Source: Valencia hispanica (taxonomy: Eukaryota; Chordata; Actinopteri; Cyprinodontiformes; Valenciidae). Taken from it: a stretch of 64,000 nt of DNA. The DNA lies in contig OY747712.1 in assembly GCA_963556495.2 (NCBI GenBank), forward strand, positions 4,929,634 through 4,993,633. The letters run 5' to 3'. A program made the translations under genes and the position numbers. This document shows positions 12,220 through 61,828 of this stretch, piece after piece. The first letter of the stretch is position 1. Each line of letters begins with the position of its first letter. The notes under the pieces were generated by a model. It was not told the origin of the DNA. It searched no databases and saw nothing but the letters and a program-made list of their open reading frames with translations.

Positions 12220-13290
12220 TTAAGGAGTTGTTGTAGATGATGATGGCTGTGGGCAGGAAGGATTTCCTGTAGCGGTCTGTATTGCAGCGAAACTGAAGAA
12301 GCCTCCGAGTGAAGACGCTCTGTTGTTGTATGACTGTCTCATGAAGAGGATGCTCAGGGTTGTCCATAATTTTTTAGATTTTATGAAGAATCCTTCTTTG
12401 CATTATCATCTCCAGATGTTCCACAGTTGTCCCCAGAACAGAACCAGAACCTTCTTTATCAGGTTGTTGAGCCTTTTTAAGTCCCTGGCTCTGATGCTGC
12501 TACCCCAACAGATGACGGCTGAAGAGATTACACTCTCCACAACAGACTTGTAGAAGATCTGCAGCATCTTGCTGCAAACCTTGAAGGACCTAAGCTTCCT
12601 CCAGAAGTCCAGTCTGCTCTGTCCCTTCTTGTAGACGGTTTCACTGTTGCGCCTCCAGTCCAGTCTGTTGTCATGGTGAACTCCGAGGTATTTATACTCC
12701 TCAACCACCTCCACTTCTTCTCCCATGATGGAAACAGTGTTTGACTTATCCCTGTTTCTTCTGAAATCTACAATCATCTCCTTTGTTTTGTTCACATTCA
12801 AGGTGAGACGATTGTTTCCACACCATGTCACAAAGCGGTCCACCAGCTCTCTGTATTCAGCTTCTTGTCCATCTCTGATACACCCGACAATTGCAGAGTC
12901 ATCTGAGTATTTCTGCAGATGACAGGTCTCTGATTTGTACTGGAAGTCTGAGGTGTAGAGAGTGAAAAGGAATGGTGAGAGTACGGTCCCTTGTGGCGCT
13001 CCTGTGCTGCTGATCACCTGGTTTGACCCACAATTCTTCAGTCTCACAAACTGTGGTCTGTTGGTCAGGTAGTCATTGATCCAGGCGATTGTTGAGGGCT
13101 ACACCTGTGTCTTCAGGAGTTTCTGATGAAGCAAATCAGGCTGAATTGTGTTAAATGCACTGGAGAAATCAAAGAACATGATCCTCACAGTGCTGCCTGC
13201 TTTGTCCAGATGACAGTGGGTTGGTTGAAGTAGGTGGATGATGGCATCTTCAACTCCAACTCCACAGCGATAAGCAAATAAGCAATCTTG

Positions 13291-14340
13291 ATTCACTTTG
13301 ACCCTACATATATAAGCAGGAAATCCAAGTAGAAAATGAAAATCAGGAGAGGCGTTATTTAAATCAGCTGATGGATCTGCAGCGGTTTTATGAAAGTGAA
13401 CTGTTCTGTGTCAGTGGGGAAGATCTAAGAAGACTTTTTGATGCTTGAGGACCTGCTGTTCAGGGTTTGCACAGTTTCCACCTTATAAATGACATGTCAG
13501 TAGAAAACTGAGTCCAGATGTTCAGACACAACTTCCCCCAAAGACGCCAGTAGGTGGCGAGAGAGAGCATCCTGAGCGTACGGAGCATGGCTAAAGCCGT
13601 TCCGGGTTTGACTCCCAGATCGGTTAAAACTCCTATATTTTTTAGGGTTTTTGGGTTGTTGTTTTTAAAAAATAAATAAAAAATAAACTAACTTCTAAGA
13701 CAGATCAGAACAGCTTTTTTGCTGGACCTAAATTTCCTTTTGTCAGCATAGACTTGGTCTGACAGATCCACTGTATAAATGTTTCTCTTTTCACTTGGTC
13801 CTCTGGAAGATTTTAGAAACCCAAAAGTAAAAAAATGTAACTGTTACAGATATATTCTTGGGCTGAGGTTATCATTACTAGATCTTGATTAATCGGTACC
13901 ATGAGTTTTTCTGTAACATTGTTGTTGTATTTTTATATCTATTTTTGTGTGATGTGGTTGTGTAGTTCTTAGTTCACGATGTTTGTTTTGTTTTGTCAAT
14001 GTTCCTTTTTCGTTTTGTTTTTCCCCCTCTCTCTGCCGTCCTGTGGGTATGGAGGCAGACTTCAATGTCTTCTTTGTTCCCCTTCCTCTCTTGTATTTTT
14101 AACTCACCCTCTCTCATGATTTTTTTTGTCTCCTACCTCTCTTCTTCATCTTTTCTTTCTTCCCCTTAATTTTTCATCTCTGTGTCCATAACATCAGGAA
14201 ATAAAAACCCCAGCAATTCATAATAAAGATTTCTCACACATATATATCAAGTGGAGGACTATAGCAAAAGCTGTACTGCTCCACTTGTACTTGGTACTCA
14301 GACACCAATTCTGAACGCCACACTGCCAAACAGGACATGT
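13291..14340. other. Intron 1 sequence, partly pyrimidine-rich
   Basis: 13291-13870 shows nothing recognisable. 13960-14190 is rich in T and C runs. AATAAAG near 14222 followed by divergent sequence could be the remnant of a retroposon 3' end, but I cannot confirm this. Confidence 0.3.
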
Positions 14341-14560
14341 AAAAAAAAAAAAAAAAAAGTAAAACATTTTTATATTTGTAAAAATGTATTTAAAATTATA
14401 ATTACATTAAGTAGATGTTACAAGATACAAATATCTTTTTTTTTTTATTTACTTTATTTTTTACTTTATTTTCATTTTATGATTACATTTTTTTGTTGCT
14501 TTTTTCATTATATTTTTGTACTCTTTTTATTTTTATGATTACGTTATTTCCTCACTCACC
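14341..14560. repeat. Poly(A) run and T-rich low-complexity sequence
   Basis: An A run at about 14341-14358 is followed at 14430-14560 by T-rich sequence with short A/T interruptions. Confidence 0.7.
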
Positions 14561-15769
14561 TCATCCAGCAGTTCGTTATAACTGTCCTGCAGGGTCGGCC
14601 AGTCCAGGACCGCAGCGTGAATATTCCTTTCTCTGCTCCCACCACTGAACTGGCAGAGGCAGAAGACGTGCATCACTTTCCCGATAAACGCTTTCTGCTG
14701 GCATCATTTCAAAGAGCTAGAAATCTAACCTGCTGTCACTGTTGAACTGCAGCGACAGCGACCACAGATTCCTGACAGGCTGCGACCCGAACTCTGACCA
14801 GCATGAAACAAAGCAGTGATTAATCAGCCGAGTCGCGCTGCTGAAGCGCCGTCCATTAAACTGACCACTAGGAGGTGTTTTCTTTGTAGACACACAGGCC
14901 GAAATCAACGACGGTAATTTCTCAAATGAAAGAAAAAATCCAGAACATCATAAAGCTTTTTGCTGCTATCCAAACAGTTTTATGAAAGCAGTAAATGTGG
15001 AACTATGTGAAGGCTCTGATTTTGTCAGATGTTAGCAGCTAAGTTGCTGATGAAGCAAACAGGTTTTTTTTCCCCTGATCTGTCAGAGTCGCTATAAAAA
15101 AAAAACCTTCCCAGAGATCCTGGCTTCACTAAAGGTCACACGCTCTAAGTCGTCCTTCTGTCGGCAGTCATCAACGCTACGCTGCTCTTCTCCGTTCTCA
15201 CCACTATTTGCATACATCCGAGCGATTTATCTGTAAGAAATGCAGCGTCTGCACTCCCTTTATTGAATCTCGCCCATAAATTGGTTGTTAGGAATCCTCC
15301 AGGGACACATCAGCGCCGGCGAGCCCCATCAGGACCGGGCCTCCGCTGGCCTAAAGAACGTAAACGTAAACGTACTGATCATTATTGTCTTTTCACTTGT
15401 AAAAGCAGTTGAACCTGTTGGGTATTTATTGTTTTCAGTCCAAGACTTTACCATTTTCTGAGGATTTCGTTATTTAATTGCTAGCTGCTTGCCAAAGAAA
15501 TATTGTTCCAGTTTCTTTACATCTATAATAAAATCCTAAAATGACGCAGTCTGACAGACAGAAAACGAGATGCTAGCGCTAATCTGGTGAAGCCCAGAGA
15601 GCTTTTAACTGAAAACATGATAAACTGAAGGATGATAGATCTTATACTTTCTGATTCACTTTAACAAAGCCGCGAATTCAGTTATGTTGCATTTAATTTA
15701 CTAACAAATGCAAAAATACATACATACATTTTATCTTGTTTCTGACCAAGCAGCAGAGAAACATGGTGA
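14561..15769. other. Intron 1 sequence, nothing recognised
   Basis: No assignable exon or repeat. Frames on both strands are short. Confidence 0.35.
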
Positions 15770-16520
15770 TTTAAAAACAGCACTTAGCTTATTTTAGCGT
15801 ATCTTTGCTCAGTTATTTTCTCTTAACTCACCATTTTTTAACCTAACTTAACTGGCTTGTTTTATGCTATGTAAGGTTAGCTTAGCTTAGGTTACTTTAT
15901 GTCAGTTTCATGATTTACAGTCTTAGTTTTACTTACTTTTGGCTAACTGAGTGTATTTTAGCCAACACAAAGTTTTACCTTTTACTAATTTGATTACCAT
16001 GTCCATATATCTTGTTCCACCTTAGTTTAAATCCTCTTAATCCAATTTAGCTTACCTTGGTTCGGCTTGTTCTTAATTCAGCTGAGTTTAGCTATTTTAG
16101 CTTAGGTTCACTTATCAAATATCTGGTATTAGCTTAGTTTAGCTCAGTTTAATTTATTTAACACAATTTCTTTTAATTAATTGTACATTATTTCACACCA
16201 CTATCCTCATTGCTTCAATGTTTGTACCCATCTTAGTTTAGTTTAGCTATTTTGTTTTAGCCTATTTGACATGATCTTCACTTAGCTTAGCTTAGCTGAG
16301 ACAAAGTTTTTTGTTAACATGATCTCAGTTTAGTTTCTTATTTTACATGATTGTATCTTAGCGACTTTGGATGTTAGCTTATCTTGTCTCAGCTTACTTT
16401 GCCATATTTCACATTTTCTTGTGTTGCTTTGATTCAATTATTTTCTCCTTTGTTCGTCTTAGTTTAGCTAACGTTACCTTTTCTTGTCTTAACCAATTTT
16501 AGCTTAGTATATCTATAAGT
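15770..16520. repeat. Degenerate TTAGCTTA-rich region
   Basis: About 750 bp in which TTAGCT, GCTTAG and TTTAGC words recur at irregular spacing (for example 15786, 15880, 16088, 16135, 16285 and 16375). It resembles a decayed short-unit tandem array. It lacks the clear CTAAATATTTAG core of the palindrome-array elements and has no visible terminal repeats. Confidence 0.5.
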
Positions 16521-17589
16521 AGTTTATTTTGTGATAGCATCGTTAAATATTTTTCATTTTGCGACGGTTCAAGCCAACCGCAGCTGTGCAGCAACGTCAT
16601 ATTTTTGTAGACAAAGTCATAAGTGTACAGATCATCATTAACATCTTTTGTGTGTGTTTTTTTACTTTAGCCATTTCACATGTTGCAGCAGGTCTCATCT
16701 GAGCTAATAACTTGGCACAAAACTAATATGACTGGAAAATGATGAGTGAAAGAACAGCTAAAGGGTAAAGAAGAACTATTAACTATTAGTCAGTAATACA
16801 AGGAATATTCAATTTTTTTTTTTTGTATTTAGTGATATTTACTGTGACTGCAGGGCTGGGTGATTTTTGCTATATTTTATTGTTGGCTTTATTCTACCCT
16901 GCGATGAAGTAGTGAACTGGAACTCTTGGACCTGTTTCTCTTGCTGGGATAAAAGAAAAACCCTTCCATCTATCTTGTCACACAGGCCGACAGCAAATGT
17001 TTCCCCACTGAGTGTCTTTGCTGTGTGTTTGTCTCCTGCTTGGATAAAAAGCTTCATTACTTCCACCGCTTCCGTCCGAGACTTCAGGTTCACTCCATCT
17101 GCAGGAGGCCTTTCTTCGCCTTCACCTTGCAGAAGGAAATGGATGGAAAGAGATTTCTCTTTTGGTGTCCTGGTGGCTGTTGCTCTGCAGGAAAACCTTG
17201 ATTGCCAGCCACAACACAGATGGGATTCTGTGCTCCATTTATTTGTCCAACAGGCAGGTAATGGAGTGCCACAGAGAAGCCTCAGTGTTACACATTCACA
17301 GTTTTGGTTTGTTCAGCTAATGGTGGCAACAGCTTGAAACCCCGTGATGATTTTGTTCGGTAATGCTTTTTAATATTCATATTTTTTGTATTTTTGATCT
17401 AGATTAAGCACATCGGGTCCAGTCTGAAGTGGGTTTTCGACATTATTGAGAATGTTTTTGTGTGTCATGCATTGCATGTTTGGACAATTATTGCCTCTGG
17501 TTCTGGATGCTGTGCAGCTGGAAGGATTATTGATCTTAATTGTTTACTTTCAGACAGTTGTGATGGTGATTAACATATCAAAAGCTCAA
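16521..17589. other. Intron 1 sequence, nothing recognised
   Basis: A 156-codon open frame at 16867-17337 has no domain character I recognise and no matching splice context. I treat it as chance. Confidence 0.3.
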
Positions 17590-17723
17590 ATAATAGCTGA
17601 CTTCAACGTCCCTTTGCCCGGGTTTCTAAATGTACGGGCAGAGATTCAAAGAAGAGTGGCAAAAGCAAATGAGGTAGATTAGCAGTGTTTGCTTATAACT
17701 GTGGGTGTCACCCAGTACATGTT
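17590..17723 (+). mobile_element. Old CR1/L2-type LINE fragment, plus strand
   Basis: A diverged fragment of the endonuclease region. The reading LPGFLNVRAE near 17612 corresponds to LPGFLTVRAD of copy A, and GGGTGTCACCCAGTACATGT near 17702 matches copy A's segment before CHPGHV. It is flanked by unrelated sequence on both sides. Confidence 0.55.
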
Positions 17724-17960
17724 AGGCCGGGAATATACTTGCTTTTAATTACGCGTACACGTGTTTATCATGGGTACCTCGCATAGCTTGCGTTTGTTTC
17801 AAGCGTCGTTTGTGCACGTCCTCTGAAATTAATGCAACGCATCCGCACGCTGCAATATGCGAGTAACCAGTAGGAGGAGTATAGAGCGGCACGTGTATAG
17901 AGCGCTACTTGACTGGATGTCAACGGAGAAACAAAATGGCTGAAGGCCTTCCCTGGGGTA
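17724..17960. other. Flank segment X next to LINE copy B
   Basis: Non-LINE sequence immediately downstream of the 3' end of copy B (copy B is on the minus strand). It starts GGCCGGGAATATACTTGC and includes ACAAAATGGCTGAAGG near 17931. Its portion 17825-17959 is repeated in inverted orientation at 20683-20817. It may itself be the end of a DNA transposon, but I could not find its other end. Confidence 0.5.
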
Positions 17961-20900
17961 ATTCAAATTCAAAAATACTTTATTGATCCCAGAGGGAAAT
18001 TAAGTGTTGGTGTAGCTCATATAATTAATTCTTTAAGGAGTTGTTGTAGATGATGATGGCTGTGGGTAGGAAGGATTTCCTGTAGCGGTCTGTATTGCAG
18101 CGAAACTGAAGAAGCCTCCGACTGAAGACGCTCTGTTGTTGTATGACTGTCTCATGAAGAGGATGCTTAGGGTTGTCCATAATTTTTTTGATTTTATGAA
18201 GAATCCTTCTTTGCATTATCATCTCCAGATTTTCCACAGTTGTCCCAAGAACAGAACCAGAACAGAACCAGAACCTTCTTTATCAGGTTGTTGAACCTTT
18301 TTAAGTCCCTGGCTCTGATGCTGCTACCCCAACAGATGACGGCTGAAGAGATTACACTCTCCACAACAGACTTGTAGAAGATCTGCAGCATCTTGCTGCA
18401 AACCTTGAAGGACCTAAGCTTCCTCAAGAAGTACAGTCTGCTCTGTCCCTTCTTGTAGACGGTTTCACTGTTGCGCCTCCAGTCCAGTCTGTTGTCAAGG
18501 TGAACTCCGAGGTATTTATACTCCTCAACCACCTCCACTTCTTCTCCCATGATGGAAACAGTGTTTGACTTATCCCTGTTTCTTCTGAAATCTACAATCA
18601 TCTCCTTTGTTTTGTTCACATTCAAGGTGAGACGATTGTTTCCACACCATGTCACAAAGCGGTCCACCAGCTCTCTGTATTCAGCTTCTTGTCCATCTCT
18701 GATACACCCGACAATTGCAGAGTCATCTGAGTATTTCTGCAGATGACAGGTCTCTGATTTGTACTGGAAGTCTGAGGTGTACAGAGTGAAAAGGAATGGT
18801 GAGAGTACGGTCCCCTGTGGTGCTCCTGTGCTGCTGACCACCTGGTTTGACACACAATTCTTCAGTCTCACAAACTGTGGTCTGTTGGTCAGGTAGTCAT
18901 TGATCCAGGCGATTGTTGAGGGCTACACCTGTGTCTTCAGGAGTTTCTGATGAAGCAAATCAGGCTGAATTGTGTTAAATGCACTGGAGAAATCAAAGAA
19001 CATGATCCTCACAGTGCTGCCTGCTTTGTCCAGATGACAGTGGGTTGGTTGAAGTAGGTGGATGATGGCATCTTCAACTCCAACTCCACAGCGATTAGCA
19101 AACTGCAGTGGGTCCTGATAAGTTCTTGTTTGCTTACTCAGGGGTGCCAATAGGAGTCTCTCCAGGACCTTCATGATGTAGGATGTCAGGGCAACAGGTC
19201 TATAGTCATTGATGACTGATGGGTGAGTTCTTTTGGGTACTGGAACAAGGCAGGATGTCTTCCACAACACTGGAACCTTCTCCTGAGTTAGGCTAAGGTT
19301 GAAGATGTGCTGCAGAATCCCACAGAGCTGCTCTGCACAGGCCTTCAGGACTCTGGGGCTGACACCATCTGGACCTGCAGCCTTGTTCCGGTTCAGTTTA
19401 TCCAGCTGCCTCTTCACCTGACATTTTGGAGACAGACAAGTGGGAGGGGGAGGTAAAGGGGGTAGCAGCATTTCCTGACTTGGTTGAAGTCAAACTTGTG
19501 GAATCAGAAGAGTCCATGGTTGAGGTGAAGGATAAAACATCCGAGGTGTAACAGGAAAGCTGTTGATCAGAGAAGAGTGGGATGTCTGTTTGGCTGGGAA
19601 CAGGAGAGGAGGATGCTAAGCTAGTTCCTGAACTGAACCTGTTGAAGAATATGTTCAGTTCATTGGCTCTGTCCAGACTTCCATCTATCCAATCCTTCCT
19701 GTCCTTAAAGCCTTTGATCTTTCTCATTCCTGACCAGACATCTCTGATATTGTTCCTCTGTAGTTTGTTCTCCAGCTTCTTCCTGTATGCCTCCTTGCTG
19801 TCTCTGATCTTGACCTTAAGTTGCTTCTGTATACTCCTCAGTAATTCCCTGTCTCCCTCCCTGAAGACTCTTTTTTTCTTGTTTAGTAGCTCCTTCAGGT
19901 CACTGGTGATCCAGGGTTTGTTATTAGGGAAGCATCTCACTGTTCTGGTGGGGATGATGTTGTCCACACAGAAGTTTATATAGTCAGTCACACACTCAGT
20001 CATGGCATTGATGTCCTCTCCATGTGCTTGGCAAAGAGTCATCCAGTCTGTGGTCGCAAAACAACCCTGCAGGGTTTCTTCAGCTTCCTGTGACCATTTT
20101 CTCACAGTTTGTTTTATAACAGGTTGCCTCTGAACAAGTGGTTTATATTCTGAACAGAGAAAAACAAGATTGTGATCTGATTTTCCCAGAGGAAGTCTTG
20201 GTTTGGACGTGTATGAATCCTTTATAATTGCATAAAACAAATCCAAGGTCCTATTTTCTCTTGTAGAGCAGCTGACAAATTGTTGAAATGTTGGAAGTGT
20301 AGTAGAGAGCGAGGCATGATTAAAATCACCAGATATTGCCACAAATGCATTGGAGTGCTGTGTCTGTAGCTTAGCAACAACGGAACTGATGACGTGGAAA
20401 ATCTGGAGATGATGATGCAAAGAAGGATTCTTCATAAAATCTAAAAAATTATGCACAACCCTGAGCATCCTCTTCATGAGACAGTCATACAACAACAGAG
20501 CGTCTTCAGTCGGAGGCTTCTTCAGTTTCGCTGTAACACAGACTGCTACAGGAAATCCTTCCTACCCACAGCCATTATGATCTACAATAACTCCTTAAAG
20601 AATTAATTATATGAGCTATACCAACACTTAATTTCCCTCTGGGATCAATAAAGTATTTTTGAATTTGAATTGAATTTGAATTTCCCCAGGGAAGGCCTTC
20701 AGCCATTTTGTTTCTCCGTTGACATCCAGTCAAGTAGCGCTCTATACACGTGGCGCTCTATACTCCTCCTACTGGTTACTCGAATATTGCAGCGTGCGGA
20801 TGCATTGCATTAATTTCAAAAGTAATTGCAAAAGTATTTTTGAATTGAATTGAATTGAATCACATCCAGTGTCGGCAACGGCACTTTCTCTGTCTCCTTT

Positions 20901-21236
20901 TCGCTCCTTCTCTGGATCCACGTCTCCTCCTTATCCACCCATCAGGGATTTGTGGCTTCAGTTGAGGTATTATTTCAGCTTTTGCGATCTTAATCAGCTG
21001 CTCCCGGCTTTAAACCACATTGTTGCCATGGTTACGCATCATAACAAATTGTCAAAAAGGGAAACATTTACAGCAAAAATCCTTCCAGCTTCACAGCACC
21101 CAAAAAACTAGAAAGTATACAGGTCAAAAAAATGCAATCTTCTTTAAGAAAAAAGAGGAACCAATGTACAAAAAACCAAAACTTAATATGTAGCCAACAG
21201 AGCCACTCCAACATGCAGCCACCCAGAGCAGCGCAA
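17961..21236 (-). mobile_element. CR1/L2-type LINE, copy B, with a self-derived insertion
   Basis: Minus-strand LINE. The 3' end at 17961 has an ATTCAAATTC tail and the polyadenylation-like AATAAAG. Reverse transcriptase is spread over 19471-18923 and 18871-18194, with NKAAGPDGV, FSSAFNTIQPD, GAPQGTVLSPF and YSDDSAIVGC. The 3' half of the endonuclease and the linker are at 20495-19398 (GDFNHAS, SDHNLVF, TVRKWSQEAEE). A 465-bp insertion at 20394-20858 interrupts the endonuclease. After it the element continues to its 5' end (20861-21236), but most of the endonuclease N-terminal half is deleted near 20881. Frameshifts separate the frames, so it is inactive. Confidence 0.88.
20394..20858 (+). 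mobile_element. LINE 3'-end retrocopy carrying flank X (3' transduction), inserted in copy B
   Basis: The plus-strand insert has three parts. 20394-20680 is the last 290 bp of the same LINE family including its GAATT tail. 20683-20817 is a 135-bp copy of flank X with about four differences from 17825-17959. 20826-20858 is a second LINE-like tail, AAAGTATTTTTGAATT followed by GAATT repeats. The insertion point falls between GATGAC and ATCACAT, contiguous in copy A, with no target duplication. This arrangement fits a read-through transcript that captured downstream flank and then inserted into the source element in reverse orientation. Confidence 0.75.
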
Positions 21237-21261
21237 TTCTAGAATTAACTAATTCTAGAAT

Positions 21262-21627
21262 TAATTAAGTCGCTAGTCACCAGTGCTAGCACTGACGGCT
21301 CATCTGAGACCTGTCATTAAAAAGGACACGCCCCTTATTATTAATCATTTCAAGCTTAAATTACATCTAAACAGATGAGTTATTAAAAATTCACCCCCCT
21401 CAGAGTTGTTATGATGGTAAACTTGACCTATTACACCTAAAATGTTTTTTAGAACCAGGCTGTAAACATGTTTATTTCTGCTGTGAAATCTGCCTTTTTA
21501 ACATGGGAGTCAATGGGAACGTGCTCCCTTCTGCAGCCAGCCCCTAGTGGACGAGGGTGGGAACTGCATGTTTTGACACTTCCGGGTTGGCTTTACATTT
21601 GGCCGGCGGAGTTTGCCCCTTGACTAA
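21262..21627 (+). repeat. Dispersed teleost repeat, copy 1
   Basis: Shares in order with 26483-27110 and 49066-49400 the landmarks GCTAGTCACCAG, GAACCAGGCTGTAAACATG, TTATTTCTGCTGTGAA, AGTCGATTGGAACTTGCTCC-like text, GCAGCCAGCCCCTAGTGGA, ACTTCC and GGCCGGCGGAGTTTG. I recognise it as a very common fish interspersed repeat but cannot assign a class from this window. Confidence 0.8.
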
Positions 21628-21912
21628 TATCCAAATCAACTTGCTGATAAGCGGAAGTGTACTTTCGAAATAAAAGACCCTAGGCTTGCTAATCTCTATA
21701 TAACCTCCTGCTGCTGGTCCATCACTGTTGCTGTAAATCCATCTGTAAACTTCTGTATTGCCATTAAAACAGCTCGTCCTACGTTTTAAGCTAAAATGTT
21801 GGACATGTCAGGATAAAAATAAATGTCAAAGAGGTGACATTGAGTACATAAGACCCTGCTTTTATTTTGGTAGCCCACTTCCGCTGATCAGCAAGTAAAT
21901 TTGCATATTCGC
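21628..21912. mobile_element. Small inverted-repeat element M1
   Basis: About 285 bp with inverted termini. The left end is ATATCCAAATCAACTTGCTG; the reverse complement of the right end is ATATGCAAATTTACTTGCTG, followed by ATMAGCGGAAGTG. A second copy (M2) is at 24576-24858. Both share TCACTGTTGCTGTAAATCC in the interior. Both adjoin CTAAATATTTAG arrays. Confidence 0.7.
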
Positions 21913-22060
21913 TAAATATTTAGCTCTGACCTCAATATTTAGTTTGTGGGTAAATATTTATCTAGCCAGTTTACCTTGCTAGCTTCATCTTTAGCTTGCT
22001 AGCTAACTATTTAGCTTTAAAGTAAATATTTAATTATTTATAATCTAAATAGTTAGCTTG
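21913..22060. repeat. CTAAATATTTAG array fragment (copy 5)
   Basis: A short run of CTAAATATTTAG-like and GCTAGC units directly next to M1. No long terminal repeats are visible, so it is a remnant. Confidence 0.6.
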
Positions 22061-22588
22061 CAGTAGTCAACCCCTGTTGAATCTGCACCGGACACAACCC
22101 ATGTTTTTTTATAACGGGTTTCTGTCAGAAAGAAAAACACTCTTTTTGTAGTTTGTTGTATTTTCTTTGAGATATAAGTGAAACAGGAAGACATTTTTGT
22201 AAACACTGAATAAGAAGACCCAAACGTCACTGACTTATGGACCCCTGAGGCAACAATGACAAAAAAACCTGATGTGATTTAAAAGACTGAATTCCTGCCT
22301 GTAAATATTCCTGCTGGTTCCATTATTTCTTTATTTTATATCTCTGAGGTCAGAACTAACTGTGATGAAGTTCCTGATCAGATAGATCTAGTTTTATTTC
22401 CAGGAGGGAACGGTGCCCTCTAGTGGCAGCAGCAACGCATTTCCTGGTTCGCTCAATTCTTGCTTTTTCTCTGCTGATTCATCCTGCAAACATTTGTCAT
22501 TTCTCTTACCGTCTGCGTTGTGAATATGATCAGCGTGCCGCCGTCTCATTGATGGTTGTTTTTTTGTCTTTTCTCTGTGTCTCTGCAG
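22061..22588. other. End of intron 1
   Basis: Single-copy-looking sequence that ends with a pyrimidine tract and TCTCTGCAG at 22588, the acceptor for the first visible exon. No other feature recognised. Confidence 0.5.

Positions 22589-61828
<39,240 letters not shown>

Larger units (their letters stand above)
11425..13290 (-). mobile_element. CR1/L2-type LINE, copy C, 5'-truncated and interrupted
   Basis: Same family as copies A and B. The 3' end (tail at 11425-11445, UTR to 11508) is separated by a 711-bp TTAA-flanked insertion from the rest (12220-13290). Read on the minus strand, 13296-13099 and 13047-12406 encode part of the reverse transcriptase, including FFDFSSAFNTIQPD, GAPQGTVLSPF, YSDDSAIVGC and the following domain (LTLNVNKTKEMIVDFRR, YKYLGVH). 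It is 5'-truncated at about 13290 within the RT. Confidence 0.88.

Noticed and set aside
13545..13625. tRNA-like text with a possible B box (GGGTTTGACTCCC)
   Set aside because: No convincing A box at the right distance and no cloverleaf could be drawn. A tRNA or tRNA-derived SINE call is not supported.
16867..17337. 156-codon plus-strand open frame
   Set aside because: Composition and lack of any recognisable motif, plus competing frames on the minus strand, suggest chance.
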